A stretch of 64,000 nucleotides of DNA from Microbacterium sp. (GTDB lineage Bacteria; Actinomycetota; Actinomycetes; Actinomycetales; Microbacteriaceae). Shown here piece after piece: positions 8,957 to 15,820 of this stretch. The stretch lies in NCBI RefSeq assembly GCF_017305435.1, contig NZ_JAFKIP010000005.1, forward strand, positions 310,001-374,000, in the 5' to 3' direction. Position numbers and translations under genes: made by a program. Within the stretch, counting starts at the first letter, position 1, and each line of letters begins with the position of its first letter. The notes beneath the pieces are model-generated. The model did not search any database and was not told the origin of the DNA. It was given only the letters and a program-made list of their open reading frames with translations.

Positions 8957-9910
8957 TCATCGCGGCGGAGCGGCATCCGCGGCCCACGCCGCTCCCAGCG
9001 CGAAGAGGGTCGACACCCCGTAGTGGCTCATGGCCGCGGCGATGCGCCGACGCCCCGTTCGCGGGTGGACGCCGATCCGACGGGATGCCGCGTCGAGCGT
9101 CAGCCCCCTCCGCATGAGCAGGAGGAGCCCCGTCCACGGCTCCGCGGGTGTCGTCATCGGGGTTGCGATCCGCCAGAGCGAGGCGAAGTACGCGGAGAGC
9201 AGCCCCGCCAGCGCGCCGCTGCGCACACTCACGACGCTCGTCGGCCGATGCTCGCCCCATTCGTACGGAATGGCGATCTGGTCGCCGTCGACCCAGAACC
9301 AGCTCGGAGGGTCGTCGAGGAACCGGTAGTCCATGCCCGCGGCGGTGAAGGCGCCGAGCAACTCGGCCATCGCCGGGTCGTCGGCGACCGCCGTCGGGAG
9401 GATCACGCGGACGGCGTCCTTACTGCGGAACGCCTCGGAGAAGCGGACCACGCGCTCGTCGGGGCTCGTCAGGAATCGCTGGATGTCGGGGAGCACGGCA
9501 TCCAGCGTCCCGGTGTCGCGTCGGCCGAACTCGAACCACACGTCTTCCGAGGCGCGCGGTCCGTGGCGCGTGACGACCGGCATCGGCTCGGCCGAGGTCT
9601 GGCCGATCGACCAGTGCCCGATCATGCCGGGGAGCTCCGTCACGACCCGCTCGATCTCGCCGAGGAGGTCCCGCGCGGTCGTGCGGAGCTCCGCCGCGTG
9701 CGCCGCGACCGACTCCGCCGCCCAGTCCGCGGGGTTCGGGTAGCGGATGTCCTCACCCTGTCCGTCGACCCCGCCGACCCGGCCGCGTGCGCGCAGGCGC
9801 GTCACCGCCGCGTGCACGTCGTCGATCGGGAGCTGCGCCAGGGCCGCCAGCTCCGTGATCGTCGCGGGGCGGCCGCGGTAGGCCAGGGCCAGGAAGGAGG
9901 CGTCGTCCAT
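8957..9910 (-). CDS. Winged-helix transcriptional regulator with C-terminal HTH (TrmB/LuxR-like architecture)
   Basis: 317 residues. The N-terminal 60 residues form a winged helix (ITELAALAQLPIDDVHAAVTRLRARGRV). A central alpha/beta region follows (near 100-240, including FLTSPDERVVRF and RVILPT). The last 60 residues contain a second HTH-like segment (GLTLDAASRRIGVHPRTGRRRI), similar to the LuxR-type tail of TrmB-like regulators. It is transcribed divergently from a secreted serine hydrolase, and the 78-bp gap holds a perfect 26-bp palindrome, so it probably controls that gene and itself. The ATG at 9910 is the first start after the palindrome; a GACACT hexamer lies 8 nt upstream. The ligand is unknown. 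The stop lies about 100 bp from the helicase start, so the two could be co-transcribed. Confidence 0.7.
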   Translation of the reverse strand: MDDASFLALAYRGRPATITELAALAQLPIDDVHAAVTRLRARGRVGGVDGQGEDIRYPNPADWAAESVAAHAAELRTTARDLLGEIERVVTELPGMIGHWSIGQTSAEPMPVVTRHGPRASEDVWFEFGRRDTGTLDAVLPDIQRFLTSPDERVVRFSEAFRSKDAVRVILPTAVADDPAMAELLGAFTAAGMDYRFLDDPPSWFWVDGDQIAIPYEWGEHRPTSVVSVRSGALAGLLSAYFASLWRIATPMTTPAEPWTGLLLLMRRGLTLDAASRRIGVHPRTGRRRIAAAMSHYGVSTLFALGAAWAADAAPPR

Positions 9911-9923
9911 CGACCCAGAGTGT

Positions 9924-9949
9924 CCTCTTGCGGACGCGTCCGCAAGAGG
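9924..9949. promoter_or_regulatory. Perfect 26-bp palindrome, likely operator between divergent genes
   Basis: CCTCTTGCGGACG followed by its exact reverse complement. It abuts the -10-like GACACT of the leftward regulator (9919-9924) and sits just upstream of the -35/-10 of the rightward hydrolase (TTGTCA, 18 bp, GACACT). This is a typical position for an autoregulated dimeric repressor or activator. Confidence 0.7.
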
Positions 9950-9976
9950 TTCTTGTCACCAGCGTGGACGGTTCAG

Positions 9977-9982
9977 GACACT
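9977..9982 (+). promoter_or_regulatory. -10 box GACACT with TTGTCA -35 for the serine hydrolase gene
   Basis: TTGTCA at about 9953-9958, an 18-bp spacer, GACACT, then six bases (GAGGTC) before the ATG at 9989. This indicates a leaderless message. Confidence 0.5.
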
Positions 9983-9988
9983 GAGGTC

Positions 9989-11203
9989 ATGAACCTGCGT
10001 GGACGGAGTCGGCGGATCGCCGTTGCGAGCGCTCTCGTCGTCGCCCTCGCCGGCGTGCTCGCCGGCTGTGCGCCGGCGGCGCAGGCTCCGGATGCCGACG
10101 CCGCTTTCGCCGACCGGATGTCGGCGGCGCTGCTGCAGTGGCGCGTGTCGCCGTCTACGGGACCGTTCGCCTATACGATCCCGGGCACGGCGCTCGCCGC
10201 CGCGATCGGTGACGGCGACGTCGTGGCGACCGCGAGCGGCGACGGCGCTCCGGGTGTGCCGCTGGAGGCGGCATCCACGTTCCACATCGGGAGCATGACG
10301 AAGCTCTTCACGGCGGCGCTCGTCATGCAGCTCGACCAGGAGGGCGTCCTGGCGCTGGACGACACGATCGACCGCTGGTTCCCGGACGCCCCGGGCGGCG
10401 GGCAGATCACGGTGCGACTGCTGCTGCAGCACGAGAGCGGACTCAGCGAGCTCGACTTCGATCTCGTCGGCCATGTGAGCCCGCAAGAACTCATCGACGA
10501 CGTCTTCACCCGGCCGCCTGTCTTCGCACCCGGCACCGAGTACGCCTATCTGAACGCCGGCTACATCATGCTCGGCCGCATCGCCGAGCTGGCCGCCGGC
10601 ACTCCCTACGAGGAGCTCGTCCGCACCCGTTTCATCGAGCCGCTCGGCCTGACGCACACCTACCTCGACGGGGAGGGGTCCGGCCCGGACGCGGTGAACG
10701 GCTTCGTGCTCACGTGCGCGGGGGGTGAAGGCGCCGACTGCGCCGGGAAGAACGGCGCCGTCGAGCCACAGCAGCCTTCGCCGCAGTGGCCGGGTGCGTG
10801 GTCGGCCGGCAGCATGGTGAGCTCGGCCGCCGATCAGGCGATCTGGATCCGCGCGCTCGTCGGCGGCGACGTCGTCGACGCGGCGCACCTCGACGAGATG
10901 CTGACGATCACGCCGCTGTCGTCGGAGTACTATTCGGCCGCGTACGACGCCTCCGGAGTGCCGCACGTGCAACTGGGGGAGGGGGCGGGCCTTGCGACCT
11001 GGATGGTGCCCGGGGTCGGCACCTGCCACGGTCACGCGGGAGCCATTCCCGGGTCGAACGGCATCGCGGCGTACTGCCCCGACACCCAGCTCGCGATCGT
11101 GATCCTGAACGCCATCGAGCCCGCGGGGCTCACCCCCGGCTACCCCGGCCTCACGCCCCTGACGGGTGGCGCCCTGTGGGCCGTGGGCGCCCGCGGCGAG
11201 TGA
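9989..11203 (+). CDS. Secreted lipoprotein of the class C beta-lactamase / D-alanyl-D-alanine carboxypeptidase family
   Basis: 404 residues. A lipoprotein signal peptide (RGRSRRIAV, hydrophobic run, lipobox LAGC with Cys27) places it on the outer face of the membrane. Serine-hydrolase motifs: SMTK at 102-105 (nucleophile Ser102, Lys105), YLN at 187-189, and HAG at 349-351 in place of KTG, as in class C enzymes, DD-peptidases and related esterases. Substrate cannot be deduced: peptidoglycan peptides, D-amino-acid peptides and esters are all possible. It is divergent from a regulator with a shared operator. The gene ends in a region of inverted repeats shared with the convergent ABC-F gene. The ATG at 9989 is fixed by the leaderless promoter and by the signal peptide. 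Confidence 0.88.
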   Translation: MNLRGRSRRIAVASALVVALAGVLAGCAPAAQAPDADAAFADRMSAALLQWRVSPSTGPFAYTIPGTALAAAIGDGDVVATASGDGAPGVPLEAASTFHIGSMTKLFTAALVMQLDQEGVLALDDTIDRWFPDAPGGGQITVRLLLQHESGLSELDFDLVGHVSPQELIDDVFTRPPVFAPGTEYAYLNAGYIMLGRIAELAAGTPYEELVRTRFIEPLGLTHTYLDGEGSGPDAVNGFVLTCAGGEGADCAGKNGAVEPQQPSPQWPGAWSAGSMVSSAADQAIWIRALVGGDVVDAAHLDEMLTITPLSSEYYSAAYDASGVPHVQLGEGAGLATWMVPGVGTCHGHAGAIPGSNGIAAYCPDTQLAIVILNAIEPAGLTPGYPGLTPLTGGALWAVGARGE

Positions 11204-11260
11204 CGGCCGTACCGGCTCAGCCTCTCCGGCATCCCGTCTTCGGCTCTCCGGTGCGCCGTG

Positions 11261-11397
11261 TTCAGTCCGCCCGGCGTTCCGTCTTCATCCCGTCCCGCGT
11301 TCCGTATTCAGTCTGGACACCAAGCCGCACGAGGCCGCCGCGCGGAATCCCGCGGGTCGCGCGGCGGGCGGGGTGCGGGCGGACTGAATACGGAACG
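11261..11397. repeat. Intergenic inverted-repeat cluster between convergent genes
   Basis: A right arm at 11376-11397 (CGGGCGGACTGAATACGG...) pairs with two different left arms: 13 bp with 11261-11273 (TTCAGTCCGCCCG) and 16 bp with 11298-11313 (CGTTCCGTATTCAGTC). Fragments GCGTTCCGT and GTTCAGTC recur. It may end transcription from both sides. No T tract is present. Confidence 0.6.
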
Positions 11398-11410
11398 TGC
11401 GGGGGCGGCC

Positions 11411-13159
11411 TCACCCCGCCGGGGGGTCGGCCCGGGCGGCGATGTGAGCCTCGGTCAGCCGGCCATCGCGCAGCTCGAGCACGAGGCCCAGGCCGAGGCG
11501 CGCGAGGAACGCGTCGTCGTGGCTCACCACCAGGACGCCCCCGCGGTAGGCGGCGAGGGCCTCGACGAGCTGATCCACCGTGTCAAGGTCGAGGTTGTTC
11601 GTCGGCTCGTCGAGCACCAGCAGCTGCGGCGGCGGATCGGCCATCAGGACGCACGCGAGCGCCAGACGGAACCGCTCACCCCCCGACAGCGCCGCGACGG
11701 GGCGCAACACGGTGTCGCCGCGCAGCAGGAAGCGGGCGAGCCGGTTCCGCAGCTCGACATCTCCCACGCCCGGTGCCGCGCGGCGCAGGTTCTCGAGCGG
11801 CGAGGCGACGTCGTCGAGTCCGTCGACGCGCTGCGAGAGGTATCCCACGCGGTCGGTGTGCGCGCTCGCCTGTACCGAACGCAGGCTGAACCGGCTCTTC
11901 CGACTGTCTTCAGGCTCGAAGCCGTCGATCCAGCCTGCTTGTGGAACGCCGGAGACCTCGGCCCGCGCCTGCCCCTCGCCCCCCGCCGCGGCACCGGCAA
12001 GCCGCTGCAGCACCGTCGTCTTCCCGGCGCCGTTCGGTCCGACCAGCGCCACCCGCTCAGGCCCCTGGATCACCCACGACCGGCCGTCGCCGCCCGCGCC
12101 GTCGGTGACCGATCTGAGGGTCGCGAGTCGCCGCCCGGCTCCGACGCCGGGGTCGGGGAGGTCGATGCGCACGCTGTCGTCGTCACGAACCCGGCGCTCT
12201 GCCGCATCCAGCGCCGTCCGCGCCTGCGACTCCTTCCCGGCAGCCTCGACCCGCAGGCGCCCGGCCGATTCCTGCGCCGCGCGCTTGCGCACGCCCGCGA
12301 CGATGCCGGGTACCCGCTTCTCCACGAACGCCCGTCGGCCGTTCGCCGCACGCGTCGACAGCACCTGCTCCTGATGGATGCGGTCGCGCCTCTCGCGTCG
12401 CACGACCTGCCGTGCCGCCGCCTCCGCGTGACGGGCGGCGGCCTGCTCGGCATCCAGCGCCTCGCGCCACAGCGAGTACGGGCCGCCGAAGATCGACAGC
12501 GCGCTGCCGTACAGCTCTGCCGTGTCGTCCATGAGCTCGAGCAGAGCGGTGTCGTGGCTGACCACGATGAGGGCGCCGCGCCAGCGCCGCACGAGCTCGT
12601 AGACGCGGGCGCGCGCGTCGCGGTCGAGGTTGTTGGTCGGTTCGTCGAGCAGCGCGATCGGCGCACCGCGCAGACGCACGCCGACGAGCGCGGCGAGCAC
12701 GGCCTCGCCGCCGGAGAGCTGGCCGATGCGGCGATCGAGCGCGTCCAGGGGCAGCCCCGCCTCCGCGAGCGCCGCGCCGGCGCGCGCCTCGACGTCCCAG
12801 TCGTCGCCGACGGCGTCGAAGTGGGCGGGCGAGGGGTCGCCCGCGGCGATCGCGCGCACCGCGTCGAGCGGTGCGGCCACGCCGAGGACGTCCGCGACAC
12901 GGCGGCCCGTCGTGAGCGTCAGCCGCTGGGGCAGGAGGTCGACGGCTCCGGTCGTCGAGATCGTTCCGGATGCCGGCTCGAGAGCGCTCGCGATGAGCGC
13001 GAGCAGCGTCGACTTGCCGGTGCCGTTGCGCCCGACGAGGCCGGTGCGGCCCGCACCGAAGGCACCCGACACGTCGTGCAGTGCCGTCGTGCCGTCGGGC
13101 CAGGTGAAGGTGACGCGGTCGAGGATGACCGCGGGGGTGGGGGAATGGGTGGTGGGCAT
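11411..13159 (-). CDS. ABC-F family ATPase
   Basis: 582 residues: two ABC cassettes in one chain with no membrane segments, the layout of ABC-F proteins that act on the ribosome (translation factors or antibiotic target protection). The first Walker A is GRNGTGKST (43-51) and the second GPNGAGKTT (near residue 373). Both halves have LSGGE signatures and LLDEPTNNLD / LVLDEPTNNLD Walker B regions. A charged helical linker rich in Arg/Ala (about 230-320) separates them, equivalent to the P-site tRNA-interaction motif. The start at ATG 13159 follows a good GGAGGACC site. It has an unusually long 5' leader (about 230 nt), as attenuation-controlled resistance ABC-F genes do. Whether it confers resistance or is housekeeping cannot be told from sequence. 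Confidence 0.9.
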   Translation of the reverse strand: MPTTHSPTPAVILDRVTFTWPDGTTALHDVSGAFGAGRTGLVGRNGTGKSTLLALIASALEPASGTISTTGAVDLLPQRLTLTTGRRVADVLGVAAPLDAVRAIAAGDPSPAHFDAVGDDWDVEARAGAALAEAGLPLDALDRRIGQLSGGEAVLAALVGVRLRGAPIALLDEPTNNLDRDARARVYELVRRWRGALIVVSHDTALLELMDDTAELYGSALSIFGGPYSLWREALDAEQAAARHAEAAARQVVRRERRDRIHQEQVLSTRAANGRRAFVEKRVPGIVAGVRKRAAQESAGRLRVEAAGKESQARTALDAAERRVRDDDSVRIDLPDPGVGAGRRLATLRSVTDGAGGDGRSWVIQGPERVALVGPNGAGKTTVLQRLAGAAAGGEGQARAEVSGVPQAGWIDGFEPEDSRKSRFSLRSVQASAHTDRVGYLSQRVDGLDDVASPLENLRRAAPGVGDVELRNRLARFLLRGDTVLRPVAALSGGERFRLALACVLMADPPPQLLVLDEPTNNLDLDTVDQLVEALAAYRGGVLVVSHDDAFLARLGLGLVLELRDGRLTEAHIAARADPPAG

Positions 13160-13450
13160 GGGTCCTCCGGGTCGCGGATGCGCAGACGCGGCGGACACCG
13201 GTTCATCGGCGGCGGCGTGCCGGAGCACGGCCGCGGAGGAGGCGGAAGGTCGACGGTCGGCGCGGAAGGGATGCGCGGACGCGTCGGTGATCCGGCCCGG
13301 AAGAGCGGAGGTTCGACGATCAGCGCGGGGTCACTGCGCGGCGTCGATACGCTTCAACGGCTCTTCCTCACACTCGGGACGGGGACGACCCCACTGTAGC
13401 CGTGCGGGCTGAGGGATGCCAGGGAGCCGGTCCGCTCATCCCCGTGGTCC
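13160..13450 (-). promoter_or_regulatory. Long upstream leader of the ABC-F gene; no gene seen
   Basis: On the minus strand a possible promoter (CTGGCA, 18 bp, TACAGT near 13395) would give a leader of about 230 nt before the ABC-F start. Complementary octamers GGAAGAGC and GCTCTTCC (near 13300 and 13362) could form a large stem. No convincing coding frame is present. Confidence 0.35.
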
Positions 13451-14131
13451 TCATTGCGCTGGCGCGTCGAGCCGCTTCTGCAGGAACGTGCGGACGTCGG
13501 CGAGCTCCTCCTCCGACACGCTGTGCGTGAGCCCCGGATACACCCGCCCGCTCAGCTCGACGAACCCGGGCAGCCACTCGGTCGTACGCGCGATGCGATC
13601 GGCCGGGATGACCTCGTCGCGCGCGCCGCGGCCCCAGAACACGGGCGGTCGTGCAGCGGCGAGTGCGGCATCCCTCGGCAGCTCGCCGTCCGCGACGAAC
13701 CCGGCGAGCACGACCGCGAACGCGATGCGCTCCGGCGCGAGCCGCAGCGTCTGCAGCGCGATCACGCCGCCCTGCGAGAACCCCAGGAGCCCGACCGGCG
13801 CGGCGTCGGGGGCGACCCGCCCCAGCCACTCCAGAACGCGTTCGGATGCCGCGGTGACGGCGGCTGCGGCATTCCGATCCGCCGCGTGCAGCCCCTCGAT
13901 CGGGAACCACGACCAGCCGGGCGCCGGGAACGGCGGCGAGAGCGGTGCGCGCACCGCGGCGACGACGAACTCCGGCGGCAGGTACGGCACGAGGCCGAAG
14001 AGATCGCCCTCGTGCGACCCGTACCCGTGCAGCAGCACGAGCAGCGGCCGGTCGCGCAGCGCGGCGGTGCGCTCGTCGGGCGGCACCGACCAGAGCACGG
14101 CGTCGTCGTCGAGGGCGGGGATCTCGCTCAT
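13451..14131 (-). CDS. Alpha/beta hydrolase, phospholipase/carboxylesterase type
   Basis: 226 residues, a compact single-domain hydrolase. The oxyanion-hole strand is LLVLLHGYGSH (31-40), the nucleophile elbow GFSQGG has Ser119, the acid is the Asp in GARDEVIP and the base the His in GLTHSVSEEE. This matches the bacterial carboxylesterase/YpfH-like group that hydrolyses short acyl esters or lysophospholipids; the natural substrate is unknown. No signal peptide is present, so it acts in the cytoplasm. The start is set at ATG 14131; the in-frame ATG 14140 is also possible, but upstream codons are Gly/Arg/Cys-rich and run through a CCGACACCGGCA tandem repeat, which is not coding. It is divergent from the NUDIX gene, with a 152-bp gap. 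Confidence 0.85.
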   Translation of the reverse strand: MSEIPALDDDAVLWSVPPDERTAALRDRPLLVLLHGYGSHEGDLFGLVPYLPPEFVVAAVRAPLSPPFPAPGWSWFPIEGLHAADRNAAAAVTAASERVLEWLGRVAPDAAPVGLLGFSQGGVIALQTLRLAPERIAFAVVLAGFVADGELPRDAALAAARPPVFWGRGARDEVIPADRIARTTEWLPGFVELSGRVYPGLTHSVSEEELADVRTFLQKRLDAPAQ

Positions 14132-14148
14132 GCGCTTCATCCTGGCAT

Positions 14149-14214
14149 CCACCCCCGACACCGGCACCCCCCGACACCGGCACCCCCGGTACCGGCATCC
14201 ACCCCCCGGCGTGA
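14149..14214. repeat. Short imperfect tandem repeats (CACCCCCGACACCGG type)
   Basis: Three to four imperfect 15-16-bp units made of CACCCCC and GACACCGG or GGTACCGG, in the gap between the divergent esterase and NUDIX genes. Confidence 0.6.
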
Positions 14215-14271
14215 CGCCGCCGACATCTTCGCCGCCGCCGACCGCCATCGGCGCGCGTGCAATCGACGGGG

Positions 14272-14277
14272 TATACA
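14272..14277 (+). promoter_or_regulatory. -10 box TATACA, leaderless start of the NUDIX gene
   Basis: The best -10 hexamer among the leaderless genes of the window. It is followed by six bases (TGAGGC) and the ATG at 14284. Confidence 0.6.
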
Positions 14278-14283
14278 TGAGGC

Positions 14284-14913
14284 ATGGCCGTCCGCACCCC
14301 CGACCCCGATCCCGCCGACCGCGACGACGACGGCGCGCGACGCGGGCACCCGCTCGGCGACGGCTCGTTCGGGTCGCCCGCGCCCGGGAACGCCGCGAAT
14401 CCCGGATGGCTCACCGACGTCGAGCTCGCCGAGGCGCGCCGCCGCCTGCCGATCCTCTACGTCGAGGCGATCCCCGTCCGCACCGACGGCATGGGACAGG
14501 TGACGCAGATCGGCGTGCTCCTGCGCGCGACGCCGCTCGGCGAGATCACCCGGTCGATCGTGTCGGGTCGGGTTCGATACGGCGAGACCGTCCGCGACGC
14601 GCTCTTCCGCCACCTCGAGAATGACCTGGGTCCGATGGCGTTCCCGCTGCTCCCGCCGCAGCCGGTGCCCTTCACGGTCGCCGAGTACTTCCCGCTGCCG
14701 GGCGTGAGCGCCTTCCACGACGACCGCCAGCACGCCGTCTCCCTCGCGTTCGTCGTCCCCGTGACGGGCACGTGCGAACCGCGCCAGGACGCGCTCGAGG
14801 TCACCTGGATGAGCCCCGAGGAGGCGGCCTCCGACTCCCTCGCCGCGGAGATGGAGGGCGGCCGCTCGACGCTCGTGCGCCAGGCGCTCGCCTCCGTCGG
14901 CGCCCTGCGCTGA
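14284..14913 (+). CDS. NUDIX hydrolase family protein (DUF4916-like)
   Basis: 209 residues. After a disordered acidic head (residues 1-40, Asp/Pro/Gly-rich), the protein has the fold order of the actinobacterial NUDIX-like DUF4916 group: PGWLTDVELAEARRRLPILYVEAIPV, a TQIGVLLRATPLGEI strand and RYGETVRDALFRHLENDLG. The last takes the place of the Nudix box. The strict GX5EX7REUXEEXGU signature is degenerate: RDALFRHLENDLG keeps part of it, but the catalytic glutamate pair is not clear. Activity is therefore uncertain. The gene is leaderless and is followed after 9 bp by the membrane/AlbA_2 gene, so the two probably form an operon. Confidence 0.7.
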   Translation: MAVRTPDPDPADRDDDGARRGHPLGDGSFGSPAPGNAANPGWLTDVELAEARRRLPILYVEAIPVRTDGMGQVTQIGVLLRATPLGEITRSIVSGRVRYGETVRDALFRHLENDLGPMAFPLLPPQPVPFTVAEYFPLPGVSAFHDDRQHAVSLAFVVPVTGTCEPRQDALEVTWMSPEEAASDSLAAEMEGGRSTLVRQALASVGALR

Positions 14914-14922
14914 GGCGCGCGG

Positions 14923-15735
14923 ATGCCGCGCAGCACGGTCCTCGTCGACCTCGCCCTCGCCCTTCCCCTCGCCCTCCTCGTGGCGGCCGCGATCGCCTGG
15001 ATCGTGCGGCGCATCTTCGGCGCGCGGCTGTCTCTGCCCTTCGCCGTCATGACGATCGTCTCGATGCTCGGGATCAGCGTCGGGCTCTTCGTCGCGGGCT
15101 GGTTCATCTTCGGCCTGCGGCTGTGGATGCCGGTGTCGCTCCTGATCGCGGCGGGCACCAGCATCGCGCTGTCGTTCCTCGTGGCATCCGTCTACGCCCT
15201 CGTTCGGCGCGATGCGGCGATCGACGTCGCGGCCCTCGTCGCCGCGGGGGAGAGCGATCGCGTCGAGTTCAAGGAGACGGCGCGCTGGAACGTGCGTGAG
15301 GAGAAGAAGGACGCGCGCATGGAGCAGGTCGTCGCGAAGACCGTCGCCGCGTTCCTCAACAGCGGCGGCGGCACACTCGTCGTCGGCGTCGACGATGCAG
15401 GGCGCCCGATCGGGCTCGATCGCGATTTCTCGACGCTCCGCACACCCGACGCGGACCGCTTCGAGCTGTGGCTGCGGGACCTCCTCGCGACCTCGTTCGG
15501 CAAGAACGCCGCGGCGCTCCCCAAGATCCGCTTCGCCGAGCTCGACGGCGCCACGGTGTGCGCCGTCCGGTGCCCGCGCTCCGCTGAGCCCGTCTTCCTC
15601 ACTCAGGGCGGATCGACGGATCTGTGGGTGCGCGTGGGCAACTCGACGCGCGCGCTCGGCGTCGACGAGGCCGTGACCTACGTCGCGCGGCGGTTCAGCC
15701 CGTCGTTCGCCGACGTCGTGCTCGGTCGGCGCTGA
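14923..15735 (+). CDS. Membrane-anchored AlbA_2 (Schlafen-type putative DNA-binding/ATPase) domain protein
   Basis: 270 residues. The first 95 form three hydrophobic segments (LALALPLALLVAAAIAW, LPFAVMTIVSMLGISVG with FVAGWFIFGL, LLIAAGTSIALSFLVAS). From residue 105 a cytoplasmic AlbA_2/Slfn domain follows, with its hallmark ESDRVEFKETARW, the alanine-rich KTVAAFLNSGGGTLVVGVDDAG and GRPIGLDRDF. This domain is usually soluble, in regulators and in defence proteins; coupling to a membrane anchor is less usual. It lies 9 bp after the NUDIX gene and probably shares its transcript. A role in membrane-linked nucleic-acid or nucleotide sensing is a guess. Confidence 0.8.
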   Translation: MPRSTVLVDLALALPLALLVAAAIAWIVRRIFGARLSLPFAVMTIVSMLGISVGLFVAGWFIFGLRLWMPVSLLIAAGTSIALSFLVASVYALVRRDAAIDVAALVAAGESDRVEFKETARWNVREEKKDARMEQVVAKTVAAFLNSGGGTLVVGVDDAGRPIGLDRDFSTLRTPDADRFELWLRDLLATSFGKNAAALPKIRFAELDGATVCAVRCPRSAEPVFLTQGGSTDLWVRVGNSTRALGVDEAVTYVARRFSPSFADVVLGRR

Positions 15736-15808
15736 GCGCCGAGCCCCCGCGCGCCGCGCCCCCGCGCGCCTGCGCGCCGCGCACGGTGTGCGTGTCGGAG
15801 CCGCCCCG

Positions 15809-15814
15809 TAGGCT
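15809..15814 (+). promoter_or_regulatory. -10 box TAGGCT, leaderless start of the M3 peptidase gene
   Basis: TAGGCT, six bases (CGGATC), then the ATG at 15821. No ribosome-binding sequence is present. Confidence 0.55.
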
Positions 15815-15820
15815 CGGATC

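Noticed and set aside
2224..9117. Long plus-strand frames across glycerate kinase, nei and the helicase gene
   Set aside because: Arg/Gly/Ala-rich translations with no motif, overlapping well-supported genes on the true strand.
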